Source: Seonamhaeicola sp. S2-3 | GTDB lineage: Bacteria > Bacteroidota > Bacteroidia > Flavobacteriales > Flavobacteriaceae | DNA length: 64,000 nt | Assembly (NCBI RefSeq): GCF_001971785.1 | Contig: NZ_CP019389.1 | Span: 2,863,001 to 2,927,000, forward strand | Direction: 5' to 3' | Shown: positions 1-8,131 of the stretch, one piece after another | Numbering within the stretch: the stretch's first letter is position 1 | How the letters are laid out: the number at the start of each line of letters is the position of its first letter | The notes under the pieces: generated by a model | What the model was told of the DNA's origin: nothing | Databases searched by the model: none | What the model saw: only the letters and a program-made list of their open reading frames with translations | Program-made: the position numbers and the translations under genes

Positions 1-919
1 CTTGTTCTGAGTTGGTTTGGTAGAAAGACTTAGCATTTATTTTAAAACGAAGTCCTTCCATTTCTTCAAAAATATGGTCGGTGCCTTTGTAGCAAACAAT
101 TTCCTGATCGTAAATAGTGTCATTAGCCTTTTGGTTGATAACGTATAACAAAGATGTTATTTCAGGAAAGGTTTCCGATAGGAAATCTAACAACAATTCG
201 CGTTTAACTTTATCATTTTTAAAAAACTGAATAAGCACCATAATATCACCAGTTGTAGATGTTCTAATCATCATGGTACGCAACAAACCTGTTTGATTTC
301 TGGTATTAAAAAACTCTAAACTATTATCTATTGCAAATTGTTTTACAGCATTACGAATGGCGTTAGATGGGTCTGCTTGCAAATGGCATTTTTTTACATC
401 TAATATTTTATCCCACATGCCAGGTATATGAAAGCCTAGTGCGTTTTTATCGCCTAAATCTTCATCACTTTTTATTTCCTCTAGTGTTAACCAACGGCTA
501 TCACTAAAAGAAAATTCCATTTTATTACGGTAAAAGTATTGTTTTTCAGACCCTAAAATAGGCGTAACTTCTGGTAGTTCAATATGGCCTATTCTAGTTA
601 AATTATTTGTAACCTCGTTTTGTTTATACTCTAATTGGTACTTGTAATCCATGTGTTGCCATTTACAACCTCCACAGGTACCAAAATGTTCGCAAACTGG
701 TTGTGTTCTTTTATTTGATAGTTTATGAAATACGGTTGCTTTACCTTCGTAGTAAGCTTTTCTCTTTTTAAAAGTTTGAATATCTACTACATCGCCAGGA
801 ACGGCATTAGATAAAAAAATAACTTTGCCATCGGGTGTTTTGGCAACTGTTTTACCTTTAGCTCCAGCATCTATAACTTCAATGTTTGTAAAAACTTGTT
901 TTCTTTTTTTTCTAGACAT
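1..919 (-). CDS. rlmD: 23S rRNA (uracil-C5)-methyltransferase RlmD, 3' part missing
   Basis: Translation of the minus strand from ATG at 919 gives a TRAM-like N-terminus (MSRKKRKQVFTNIEVIDAG) followed by a Cys cluster, CEHFGTCGGCKW, around residue 77, and a further Cys in KKCHL. This is the [4Fe-4S] ligand pattern of the RlmD/RumA family, which methylates C5 of a uridine in 23S rRNA using S-adenosylmethionine. The reading frame is open to the window edge at residue ~306, so the SAM-binding and catalytic Cys motifs of the C-terminal Rossmann domain lie outside. The start is supported because no upstream in-frame start is visible in the short divergent region facing rocD. The related family member RlmCD-like TrmA-type enzymes cannot be fully excluded without the C-terminus, but the Fe-S cluster favours RlmD. 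Confidence 0.88.
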   Translation of the reverse strand, partial: MSRKKRKQVFTNIEVIDAGAKGKTVAKTPDGKVIFLSNAVPGDVVDIQTFKKRKAYYEGKATVFHKLSNKRTQPVCEHFGTCGGCKWQHMDYKYQLEYKQNEVTNNLTRIGHIELPEVTPILGSEKQYFYRNKMEFSFSDSRWLTLEEIKSDEDLGDKNALGFHIPGMWDKILDVKKCHLQADPSNAIRNAVKQFAIDNSLEFFNTRNQTGLLRTMMIRTSTTGDIMVLIQFFKNDKVKRELLLDFLSETFPEITSLLYVINQKANDTIYDQEIVCYKGTDHIFEEMEGLRFKINAKSFYQTNSEQ

Positions 920-1059
920 TGTGCAAAAATAATAATAGCCGCAAATAAATGTTGTTTTATTTCTGTTAACTTTAAATGATTTTGGATTTTATGTTGAAAA
1001 ACGCAAATGATTCGTTTTCTAGAAAACTGTGAAAATAGATTTTTATGAAGAATATTTGT

Positions 1060-1067
1060 TACCTTGC
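1060..1067 (+). promoter_or_regulatory. Possible -7 promoter element of rocD
   Basis: TACCTTGC resembles the Bacteroidota -7 box TAnnTTTG with one base missing from the T run. It lies just before the structured leader, so a transcript starting about 7 nt downstream would begin almost exactly at the first paired bases of that leader. No clear TTG is seen about 20 bp upstream, so this is a weak call. Confidence 0.35.
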
Positions 1068-1070
1068 AAA

Positions 1071-1140
1071 CCTATCCAGGGATGATTTCTCTCCCACGCT
1101 GAATTTTCGGAACTTTCTGAAAGGATAAAGGTAGAGCAGG
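1071..1140 (+). ncRNA. Structured 5' leader of rocD, candidate cis-regulatory RNA
   Basis: The leader can fold into a compact three-way junction. P1 pairs CC-TATCC (1071-1077) with GGATA-aa-GG (1123-1131). P2 pairs GGGA (1079-1082) with TCCC (1092-1095). P3 pairs TTTCGG (1105-1110) with CTGAAA (1117-1122), with two G-U pairs and a 6-nt loop. The junction strand ACGCTGAAT could contact the GAGCAGG tail (GCT 1098-1100 with AGC 1135-1137). The base composition is far richer in G and C than the flanks. It does not match the conserved cores I know for SAM-II, TPP, preQ1 or glutamine riboswitches, so the class is unknown. It ends 33 nt before the rocD ATG. Confidence 0.45.
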
Positions 1141-1173
1141 AATGGTTATTTTATTAATTAAAAACTTTTTAAA

Positions 1174-2418
1174 ATGGCTGTTTTAGAAAAATTAACATCA
1201 CAGCAAGCAATTGAATTAGAAACAACGTATGGATCCAACACGTATCATCCGCTACCTGTAGTTTTAAGTAAAGGAGAAGGTGTGTATGTTTGGGATGTAG
1301 ACGGAAAGCGTTATTACGATTTTCTTTCGGCATATTCTGCGGTTAACCAAGGGCATTGTCATCCTAAAATTATTAATGCTATGGTTGAACAAGCCAAAAC
1401 ATTAACGCTAACTTCAAGAGCATTTTTTAATGACAAATTAGGGCTATACGAAAAGTATGCTTGTGAATATTTTGGGTTTGATAAATTATTACCCATGAAT
1501 TCTGGAGCCGAAGCGGTAGAGGCAGCTATTAAAGTGTGCCGTAAATGGTCTTATGAGGTGAAAGGTATTCCAGAAAATCAAGCTAAAATAATAGTATGCA
1601 ATAGTAATTTTCATGGGCGTACTACAACTATAGTATCATTTTCTAGTGATAGTACCTCTAATAAAAACTTTGGACCTTATTCTGATGGTTTTATAAGTAT
1701 TGATTATGATAATTTAGAACAATTAGAGTTGGCTTTAAAAAATAATCCAAATATAGGAGGGTTTTTAGTAGAACCTATTCAAGGAGAAGCAGGTGTGTAT
1801 GTGCCTTCCGAAGGTTATTTAGCAAAAGCAAAAGCACTTTGTGAAGCACATAATGTTTTGTTTATAGCCGATGAAATACAAACAGGTATTGCTAGAACAG
1901 GTAAGTTATTGGCGGTGCATCATGAAAATGTAAGACCAGATATTTTAATTTTAGGAAAGGCTTTAAGTGGAGGAGCTTATCCAATAAGTGCAGTTTTGGC
2001 AGATAACCCAATTATGGATGTTATGACACCTGGAACTCACGGAAGTACATTTGGAGGGAATCCTTTAGCAGCTACTATTGCTATAGCTGCTTTAGAGGTT
2101 GTTAAAGAAGAAAATTTAGCCGAAAACGCTGCTGCTTTAGGCGAAATATTTAGAGCAGAGTTAAACAAGTATATTGAAACTAGTAATATTGCTACTTTAG
2201 TAAGAGGAAAAGGTTTGCTTAATGCAGTAGTAATTAATGATACTGAAGATAGTGATACCGCTTGGAATATTTGTTTAGCCTTACGTGACAATGGCTTAAT
2301 AGCAAAACCAACACATGGTAATATTATTAGGTTTGCGCCACCTTTAGTGATGAATAAAGAACAACTATTAGATTGTGTTAGTATAATAACTAAAACCTTT
2401 AAACAGTTTGAAGCATAA
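1174..2418 (+). CDS. rocD: Ornithine--oxo-acid transaminase
   Basis: A 414-residue class III PLP-dependent aminotransferase. It transfers the delta-amino group of ornithine to 2-oxoglutarate, giving glutamate-5-semialdehyde, in arginine and ornithine catabolism and proline synthesis. The sequence shows the cofactor pocket SGAEAVEAA (residues 110-118), the FHGRT segment (146-150), the DEIQTG motif (233-238) whose Asp contacts the pyridine nitrogen, and the Schiff-base Lys262 in [13 protein letters not shown]. Length is normal for the family. It is a single-gene unit: a structured leader precedes it and a terminator follows its stop codon at once. The close relatives acetylornithine and GABA aminotransferase are possible, but the N-terminal [13 protein letters not shown] is characteristic of ornithine aminotransferase. 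Confidence 0.93.
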   Translation: MAVLEKLTSQQAIELETTYGSNTYHPLPVVLSKGEGVYVWDVDGKRYYDFLSAYSAVNQGHCHPKIINAMVEQAKTLTLTSRAFFNDKLGLYEKYACEYFGFDKLLPMNSGAEAVEAAIKVCRKWSYEVKGIPENQAKIIVCNSNFHGRTTTIVSFSSDSTSNKNFGPYSDGFISIDYDNLEQLELALKNNPNIGGFLVEPIQGEAGVYVPSEGYLAKAKALCEAHNVLFIADEIQTGIARTGKLLAVHHENVRPDILILGKALSGGAYPISAVLADNPIMDVMTPGTHGSTFGGNPLAATIAIAALEVVKEENLAENAAALGEIFRAELNKYIETSNIATLVRGKGLLNAVVINDTEDSDTAWNICLALRDNGLIAKPTHGNIIRFAPPLVMNKEQLLDCVSIITKTFKQFEA

Positions 2419-2448
2419 AAAAAGCGACCATTTAGGTCGCTTTTTTTA
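2419..2448. terminator. Bidirectional terminator after rocD
   Basis: A-tract, stem GCGACC / GGTCGC with loop atttа-type 5 nt, then a run of seven T. The A and T tracts flank the stem symmetrically, so it can serve rocD on the plus strand and the CCC-motif gene on the minus strand. Confidence 0.85.
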
Positions 2449-2463
2449 TGCTTAATAGCATGA

Positions 2464-2790
2464 TTATTGTTGTCCCATTTGTTTTAAGGCTTCTTGGTAT
2501 TGTTCCATTATTCCAGAGTAACCAACTGTAACAAACATAAATATTACATAGGCTATATAAATAGCACTAAGTATTACACCTATTATAGCTAGTATTTTTC
2601 CAGTTTTCACGTTAGAATATCCTGTATAGGCTTCAGGGTTTTCAGCGTATACCTTTGTAGCTTTATTAGCTAATACTATTGCAATAATACCTAGAATTAA
2701 ACCGATAATACCATAGCAGCAGCAAGTTGCTATTGATAAGATTCCGAAAACTAGAATAAGCGTTGAATTTGGTAATTTTTGTTGTTCCAT
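2464..2790 (-). CDS. CCC-motif membrane protein (DUF4190-like)
   Basis: A 108-residue inner-membrane protein. Two hydrophobic segments are visible, at residues ~10-42 (with three consecutive Cys at about 23-25, ATCCCYG) and ~66-90 (ILAIIGVILSAIYIAYVIF). They are joined by a polar loop with the YTGYSNVKTGKIL segment. This layout is the small Bacteroidota family annotated as CCC motif membrane protein, related to DUF4190. No biochemical function is known for it. It is followed (upstream in sequence coordinates 2801-3076) by a DUF2752 gene on the same strand only 10 bp away, so the two are probably co-transcribed from a promoter upstream of 3076; this pairing is frequent in the phylum, from general knowledge. 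Confidence 0.75.
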   Translation of the reverse strand: MEQQKLPNSTLILVFGILSIATCCCYGIIGLILGIIAIVLANKATKVYAENPEAYTGYSNVKTGKILAIIGVILSAIYIAYVIFMFVTVGYSGIMEQYQEALKQMGQQ

Positions 2791-2800
2791 TTGATTGGTT

Positions 2801-3076
2801 TTAGTGTGTTATTTTTATTAAGTAACTAACCACAACTATTAAAACCGTTAGGAATATTAATCCCATTTTAATTTTATAGTCGTGTTTAAATTTTATAAAC
2901 AGATTAAATATAAGAAAAATCAGTAATATAAAAATATTGTAAATGGCAGGGTACATATAAAATGCCTCTACAAATTCTCCTTTAAAAATTAAAGCAATAG
3001 ACCTTTGTATACCACAACCTAAACATTCAACTCCAAAAAGTTGTTTGTTTAAACATGGTAGCATATATCCTTCCAT
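2801..3076 (-). CDS. DUF2752 membrane protein
   Basis: A 91-residue protein with the DUF2752 signature. Near the N-terminus it has CLNKQLFGVECLGCGIQR (Cys-rich, CLGCGxxR), then FKGEFVEAFYMYP. Two transmembrane helices follow at about 47-64 and 71-87. Family members are small integral membrane proteins of unknown role. The ATG at 3076 gives MEGYMLPCLN; the Met at residue 5 is an alternative start. It is the first gene of a short minus-strand pair with the CCC-motif gene 10 bp downstream. Confidence 0.75.
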   Translation of the reverse strand: MEGYMLPCLNKQLFGVECLGCGIQRSIALIFKGEFVEAFYMYPAIYNIFILLIFLIFNLFIKFKHDYKIKMGLIFLTVLIVVVSYLIKITH

Positions 3077-3127
3077 ACTAATGATAAATATTTAAAATTT
3101 ATGCTAATGTAATAAATTATATCTCTA

Positions 3128-5005
3128 TTACTTTTGGTTGTTAATTACAATTTTTTGAGTTTTAGCAGCATCGTTATCTGTTGTTACTTTAGCAACATAT
3201 ACACCTGTACTTAGGTTTTTTGTTGAAAATGACAGCGTGTTATTACTTGAATTTATGGTTTCAAATAAAACACGTTTTCCACTAACATCAAATAGTATTA
3301 TTTCCTTTAGTTTTAAACTATTGGGGTTGTTAATAACAACTTGTGCTTGTGTGTTATTTTGGTATATTTTAAAGTTACTAAAAGTCTCTTCAGTAGTGTT
3401 TAAGGTGTTTTTAGCAAACGTAATTTCAAACCTGTCATTATAAACACCTTTATTTAAAACGGTGTTAAAACTTCCGTCTTTAATATTGGTATATGTGTTG
3501 GTTTCATTATCAAACATATATACATCCACATCATTAGGTATGTTGTTAAGTTGATTTACGGTAACGCTAAAAAGCGTATTGTCTTGGTTGGTTTTAAAAC
3601 CAAATTTTAATCTGGTGCTTTCAGAATAGTTAATAGATTTAATAGATAAATTTTTATCTTCAGAAATTAAATACGCATCACTACTTAAGGTGTTTACATT
3701 TGAGCCATCAAAACCTTTATTGTAGGTATTGTTATTGGGTGTGCCTTCTCTAAAAGCAATAACATTCTCTTTGTAAAAAGCATTATTAACGTGCGTATGT
3801 ATTCTTATTTCAGGTATTATTGTTGGGTTATCAATAATCTTTTTATAATCTACACCGTTGTGAGACATTGGGTAGTTTTTTGTTTGTGTGTTTTTACCTG
3901 TTTTTTTACTGTTTTTTGCAAAAATAGAACCATTACCACCGGGTGTTGAATCTTCTTTAAAATAAACACGCATAGCGTTGGTAAATTCAGCATCACCACC
4001 AATACCAATAGGATCACTTGCTATTATAAAACCTTGTCCAACGGCAGCAAAACGCCTTTGGTTGTTACCGCTAAAATCAGTTGTGTTTCCAGTAGTAGTA
4101 CCATTTGTTGTACCGTCGCCATTATAGTTTTCAAAAGGCGCAAAGGTGTAGGTGCCATTATCTGTGAAATCAGCTAAATCACCAGGTGTATATACACCAT
4201 AACCACCTTCATAATCAGCTAAAAAATGCGAGTTTTTTGGTTTTTGTTCCCAGAAATAAATTTCATTTAAAAGTATAGCTTGATTGGTTACTGATTGTGC
4301 AAAAAACAATTTTAAATCTAGTGCAGAAGGGTATGGGTTACCTGTTAACGTTTGTGCACTGTTAGGTATTCCTGATGGTTGATCATCAACACCATAAAAT
4401 CTACAACTTACTAAAATGGTTCCATTATTTGGGCGACCTCTAAAATCTAATACATTATCAGTATTTGGGCTTCCTTTTAAGGTAAAACCATAACCTGTTT
4501 TAATATTGCCGGTATCAAACTCTTGTTTCCAACTGTAGTAGCCTTTGCCATCGCGCAAACTGTAAATCCAGTAATTTGAAAGTTCAGTGGCTGTACCTTC
4601 ATAGCTTGTTGTGTACCCGTAAGGAACAGATGTAACATTGCTAACATCAGTGTCATCATCAGGGTCGTGTATATTGGTACCGTTAAAATCTACGTTTTGG
4701 TTTGAAGTATTATCACTAACTCCAACTGGCGAACACCAAAAGTTGTATTCATATACATTAGTGGTTTGATTTTGGTAAACAGATATTTCACCCTCATCAG
4801 AATTTTTTATATTGGCATCTTGCAATAATTGAGCATCGCCTCTTAAGTAAAAGTTTGATGTGGGAGATTCTAACCTAATGTCATTAGTTACAAAAACAGG
4901 CACATCTAGTGCGTATAATTCGGTATTGTTTCCAACGTATAAATCTTGAGAATAGGTATTTAAACAGAAAGTTAATACGCTTAAAACTAAGACGATATGT
5001 TTCAT
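3128..5005 (-). CDS. Secreted protein with type IX secretion type A sorting domain
   Basis: A 625-residue exported protein. It begins with a Sec signal peptide (MKHIVLVLSVLTFCLNTYS) and ends with a type A T9SS C-terminal domain from about residue 545: FSNFKIYQNNTQAQVVINN, then KEIILFDVSGKRV, then STGVYVAKVTT and a final KIVINN. Such domains direct passage through the type IX secretion channel, after which they are removed and the protein is released or attached to the surface. The body is rich in Asn, Thr and Gly, with no recognisable catalytic motif. Sequences such as GNPYPSALDLK recur in uncharacterised Bacteroidota surface proteins. Its adhesive or structural role is an inference. It stands alone, with a short A/T-rich gap to the divergent gene at 5120. 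Confidence 0.85.
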   Translation of the reverse strand: MKHIVLVLSVLTFCLNTYSQDLYVGNNTELYALDVPVFVTNDIRLESPTSNFYLRGDAQLLQDANIKNSDEGEISVYQNQTTNVYEYNFWCSPVGVSDNTSNQNVDFNGTNIHDPDDDTDVSNVTSVPYGYTTSYEGTATELSNYWIYSLRDGKGYYSWKQEFDTGNIKTGYGFTLKGSPNTDNVLDFRGRPNNGTILVSCRFYGVDDQPSGIPNSAQTLTGNPYPSALDLKLFFAQSVTNQAILLNEIYFWEQKPKNSHFLADYEGGYGVYTPGDLADFTDNGTYTFAPFENYNGDGTTNGTTTGNTTDFSGNNQRRFAAVGQGFIIASDPIGIGGDAEFTNAMRVYFKEDSTPGGNGSIFAKNSKKTGKNTQTKNYPMSHNGVDYKKIIDNPTIIPEIRIHTHVNNAFYKENVIAFREGTPNNNTYNKGFDGSNVNTLSSDAYLISEDKNLSIKSINYSESTRLKFGFKTNQDNTLFSVTVNQLNNIPNDVDVYMFDNETNTYTNIKDGSFNTVLNKGVYNDRFEITFAKNTLNTTEETFSNFKIYQNNTQAQVVINNPNSLKLKEIILFDVSGKRVLFETINSSNNTLSFSTKNLSTGVYVAKVTTDNDAAKTQKIVINNQK

Positions 5006-5098
5006 GATTTGGGGCTTAATGAACGTTGCTAAAATACAATATTTTTTATGGTATTTAAAATTGCTAGAAAATATTAACAGTTTTACACTTATTCATTA

Positions 5099-5106
5099 TA
5101 ATTTTG
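5099..5106 (+). promoter_or_regulatory. Probable -7 element TAATTTTG
   Basis: A full match to the Bacteroidota -7 consensus TAnnTTTG, 13 bp before the ATG at 5120. It would give a transcript with a leader of only a few nucleotides. No TTG at the usual distance was found. Confidence 0.5.
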
Positions 5107-5119
5107 TTTAAAATTTAAA

Positions 5120-5308
5120 ATGAAATATTTAAACTATATACTCATTCTTTTGGGAGCCATTGTTGCTTTATATGCAAACAGTAGTAAAGCTCAAAATGTA
5201 TTAGTACTTATATTGGGTATTGTTTTGCTTATGGTAGGTATTTACAGAATATCTAAAACAATACCAAGTAAAAAGGATAAAGACGAATTTAATAATACAG
5301 AAGATTAA
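5120..5308 (+). CDS. Small two-helix membrane protein
   Basis: A 62-residue protein with two hydrophobic helices (residues ~4-19, YILILLGAIVALYA, and ~26-42, VLVLILGIVLLMVGIYRI), and a charged C-terminal tail (SKKDKDEFNNTED). Family and function are not recognised. It ends with TAA at 5306-5308, and the Smr gene starts with GTG at 5310, so the two are almost certainly translated from one mRNA. The gene is plausible because of its ATG, its promoter-like TAATTTTG just upstream, and the tight spacing. It may be a membrane anchor or accessory protein, but nothing in the sequence shows this. Confidence 0.6.
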   Translation: MKYLNYILILLGAIVALYANSSKAQNVLVLILGIVLLMVGIYRISKTIPSKKDKDEFNNTED

Positions 5309-5309
5309 A

Positions 5310-5870
5310 GTGAATTTTAAAAAAGGAGATACTGTTTTTGTTTTAGATGAAGATTTATCTGGAATTGTAAAAAATCTTAGCGGTGATACAGTTTCTATAG
5401 AAACTGAAGATGGGTTTTTACTAGATTTTAAAGCAGAAGCTTTGGTAAAAGCCAAAACAGGTTCTTTTAAAAATGATATTTTCTCGCATTCAAATTTAAA
5501 TACGGTTGTTTATGAAAAGGAGCAAAGCAAAAAACGAAAGCAACCAAAGGTAAAAGCAAAAGAGCGTTTTCAACCTACTTTAGAGGTAGATTTACATATA
5601 AATCAGTTAGTGAAATCTACTAGAGGCATGACTAGCCATGACATGTTAACATTACAGCTAGACACTGCTAAACGGCAATTAGAATTTGCAATAAAAAAAC
5701 GTATTCAAAAAGTAGTGTTTATTCACGGTGTAGGCGAAGGCGTTTTAAAATTAGAACTAGAATATTTATTTGGGCGTTATAACAATATAAAGTACTACGA
5801 TGCCAATTACCAAAAATATGGTTTAGGTGCTACAGAGGTTTATATCTATCAAAATGTAAAGCCTAATTAA
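5310..5870 (+). CDS. Smr-domain protein (MutS2 C-terminal-like)
   Basis: A 186-residue protein read from a GTG start one base after the preceding stop codon. The N-terminal ~60 residues look like a small beta-rich domain (KKGDTVFVLDEDLSGIVK), as in the KOW/Tudor-like region of MutS2. A basic linker (KKRKQPKVKAKER, about 74-86) follows. The C-terminal 95 residues form an Smr domain: LEVDLHINQL, the long helix with AKRQLEFAIKKRIQKVVFIHG, and the HGVGEGVLKLELEYLF loop. Smr domains are nucleases or nucleic-acid binders linked to ribosome rescue or recombination control; which applies here is unknown. The last 8 bp overlap the 3' end of the convergent lipoprotein gene. Confidence 0.82.
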   Translation: MNFKKGDTVFVLDEDLSGIVKNLSGDTVSIETEDGFLLDFKAEALVKAKTGSFKNDIFSHSNLNTVVYEKEQSKKRKQPKVKAKERFQPTLEVDLHINQLVKSTRGMTSHDMLTLQLDTAKRQLEFAIKKRIQKVVFIHGVGEGVLKLELEYLFGRYNNIKYYDANYQKYGLGATEVYIYQNVKPN

Positions 5871-6768
5871 AAACAGGAGATAGGGTTTCAGTTTCACTGG
5901 TATTACTATCGCTTAAAGTACCAAAATATAAACTTTCTATTACTGCTTCGTTAATAGAAATATTCTTTACAGTTACAGTTACTAAATAAGATTTAGATAC
6001 AGTATGTGTTCTATATTCGGTAGCAGGAATATTATTTGAAACATCAGGGTTTAGGTAATCTGGTCCAACATCTTCATTAGTAACATCATTAGTAGGATTT
6101 TTATCTTGGCTAGAAGTTTCCTCATCACGGGTGTTAACCCCATCGCCATCATCATCAGCATCTAAATAATCTGGGATACCATCATTGTCAGTATCTTGAG
6201 CATCACTTAAATCGCCATCACCGTCTGGGTCTGGGTTTTCATCTTTAGTTAGCACATTATCACCATCGTCATCAGCATCTTTATAGTTTGGTATGCCGTC
6301 ATTATCAGTATCATCATCTGTTAAATCACCATTTCCGTTAATGTCTTCTAATGCACTATCAATGCCATCACCGTCATCTTCTGTTAATACAGTAAGTATA
6401 TCTATTGTACTATCATAACTCACTTCATTGCGGGTTATGTTAACTACATCTGGAATATCTTCGCAAAATAAATTAGAGATATTTTCATCACTATAAGTTC
6501 TGTAATAAAAAGTAACCGATTTATCTGTAATCTCAAGGGTATCGTTATCTCCAACATTAATGAGGTCTTCTAAGGTGAAGTTAGGAATAAGGATTGATAA
6601 TGATTCTGAAGGATCATTTTTAGTTTTATAAATTACCAAATCTGATACACCTTCGCAAGCATAAAATTCATCATCAAAATCAAGATTAAATTCAATAATA
6701 TCGCCATCATCACATGAATAGATGCAGATTAAGAAAATAGAAAATAAAACAAAAATTAACTTGCGCAT
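5863..6768 (-). CDS. Lipoprotein with thrombospondin type 3-like calcium-binding repeats
   Basis: A 301-residue protein. The N-terminus has a hydrophobic segment ending in Cys19 (FLICIYSCDDG), a probable lipoprotein signal; the residues before Cys are not an ideal lipobox. Residues ~130-235 are very rich in Asp, with repeated DxDxDGI patterns (DTDNDGIPNYKDADDDGD, DTDNDGIPDYLDADDDGDG) typical of TSP type 3 / cartilage-matrix calcium-binding repeats of Bacteroidota surface proteins. The C-terminal ~60 residues have no repeat. The product is probably anchored to the outer membrane and stabilised by Ca2+. Its gene overlaps the end of the convergent Smr gene by 8 bp, with no terminator between them. 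Confidence 0.78.
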   Translation of the reverse strand: MRKLIFVLFSIFLICIYSCDDGDIIEFNLDFDDEFYACEGVSDLVIYKTKNDPSESLSILIPNFTLEDLINVGDNDTLEITDKSVTFYYRTYSDENISNLFCEDIPDVVNITRNEVSYDSTIDILTVLTEDDGDGIDSALEDINGNGDLTDDDTDNDGIPNYKDADDDGDNVLTKDENPDPDGDGDLSDAQDTDNDGIPDYLDADDDGDGVNTRDEETSSQDKNPTNDVTNEDVGPDYLNPDVSNNIPATEYRTHTVSKSYLVTVTVKNISINEAVIESLYFGTLSDSNTSETETLSPVFN

Positions 6769-6888
6769 TGAGTATATATTTTAAAGCAAAAATAATAGAA
6801 TTGTTATTTATAACGTATCATATTGAAAATAATTTTATTTCAAGTATTTTTGAGCTCTAAAAGGATCAAATCCTTAAATTTACTTATA

Positions 6889-8034
6889 ATGAAGCCTGTT
6901 TATTTTGATAATGCTGCTACCACACAAATACGAGAAGAAGTAATTACTTCTATGCGTAGTGTTATGGAAAATAATTACGGAAACCCTTCGTCTTCGCACA
7001 GTTTTGGAAGAGCTTCAAAGGCTTTGGTGGAACAATCTAGAAAAACTATAGCCAGTTTTTTTAATGTATTGGCTAGTGAAATTATTTTTACTTCGGGAGG
7101 TACAGAAGCCGATAATTTGGTATTAAGAAGTGCTGTTAGAGATTTGGGGGTGGAAGAAATAATTACTTCAAAAATTGAACATCATGCCGTTTTGCACACT
7201 ATTGATGCTCTTGTTGAAGAATATAATGTTACCGTTAAATACGTGAAATTAGATTTAAATGGAAGTATAGATTTACTTCATTTAGAAAGTTTACTGCAGA
7301 ATACAACCAAGAAACAATTGGTTAGCTTAATGCAAATTAATAACGAAATAGGTAATATTTTAGATGTGAAAACAGTGGCAGAAATGTGTAAAGCACATGA
7401 TGCTTTGTTTCATACCGATGCGGTACAATCTGTAGGGCATTATCATTTAGATTTACAAGAAGTTAAAATAGATTTTTTAGCGGCATCGGCACATAAATTT
7501 CATGGTCCTAAAGGGGTAGGGTTTGCTGTTGTTAGAAAAAATACAGGTTTAAAACCGCTTATTTTTGGAGGTGAGCAAGAACGCGGTCTTAGAGCAGGAA
7601 CCGAAAGTGTGCATAACATTGTGGGTATGGAAACGGCTTTAAAATATGCTTATGGTAATTTAGAAAAAGAAGCTCTGTATATTAAAAACTTAAAGCAGTA
7701 TTTTGTAAATAAAATAACTAAAACCATACCAGAAGTAGTTTTTAATGGACTTTCTAATGATATGGATAAAAGCGCTTATACTTTAGTGAATATTTGCTTA
7801 CCTACAACCTTGGGTAGCGCAAGTATGTTGCAATTTCAGTTAGATTTAAAAGGAATAGCATGCTCTAGAGGTAGTGCTTGCCAAAGCGGAAGTGCACAAG
7901 TATCTCATGTGTTAACAGAAATTTTATCTGATGATGCTATTAAAAAACCATCATTACGTTTTTCTTTTAGTATTTATAATACTACAGAAGAAATTGATTA
8001 TGTAGTTGAAACTCTAAAAAGCTTTTGCTATTAA
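6889..8034 (+). CDS. Cysteine desulfurase (NifS/IscS family)
   Basis: A PLP enzyme that removes sulfur from cysteine as an enzyme-bound persulfide for Fe-S cluster or thio-modification pathways. I start it at 6889 (MKPVYFDNAATT, 381 residues) because YFDNAATT is the usual N-terminus of class V aminotransferases; the 22 residues upstream in frame are not family-like. Visible features: TSGGTEADN (69-76), H99 and H100 in KIEHHAVLH, DAVQSVGH (177-184), PLP Lys203 in SAHKFHGPKG, and mobile-loop Cys331 in SRGSACQSGS. It is not beside SUF or ISC genes, so whether it serves tRNA thiolation or cluster assembly cannot be told from context. Confidence 0.9.
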   Translation: MKPVYFDNAATTQIREEVITSMRSVMENNYGNPSSSHSFGRASKALVEQSRKTIASFFNVLASEIIFTSGGTEADNLVLRSAVRDLGVEEIITSKIEHHAVLHTIDALVEEYNVTVKYVKLDLNGSIDLLHLESLLQNTTKKQLVSLMQINNEIGNILDVKTVAEMCKAHDALFHTDAVQSVGHYHLDLQEVKIDFLAASAHKFHGPKGVGFAVVRKNTGLKPLIFGGEQERGLRAGTESVHNIVGMETALKYAYGNLEKEALYIKNLKQYFVNKITKTIPEVVFNGLSNDMDKSAYTLVNICLPTTLGSASMLQFQLDLKGIACSRGSACQSGSAQVSHVLTEILSDDAIKKPSLRFSFSIYNTTEEIDYVVETLKSFCY

Positions 8035-8131
8035 ATAATATATTGTTTATTTGTTTTTATCTCTAGTTTATTTTCGTAAATTTATTCCATTAGTCTCTCA
8101 CATTAGTTTACCCAAATTTAAAATTATTATC

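Noticed and set aside
1071-1140. SAM-II, TPP or preQ1 riboswitch before rocD
   Set aside because: The conserved cores of these classes are not present, and the helix arrangement differs; kept only as an unclassified leader.
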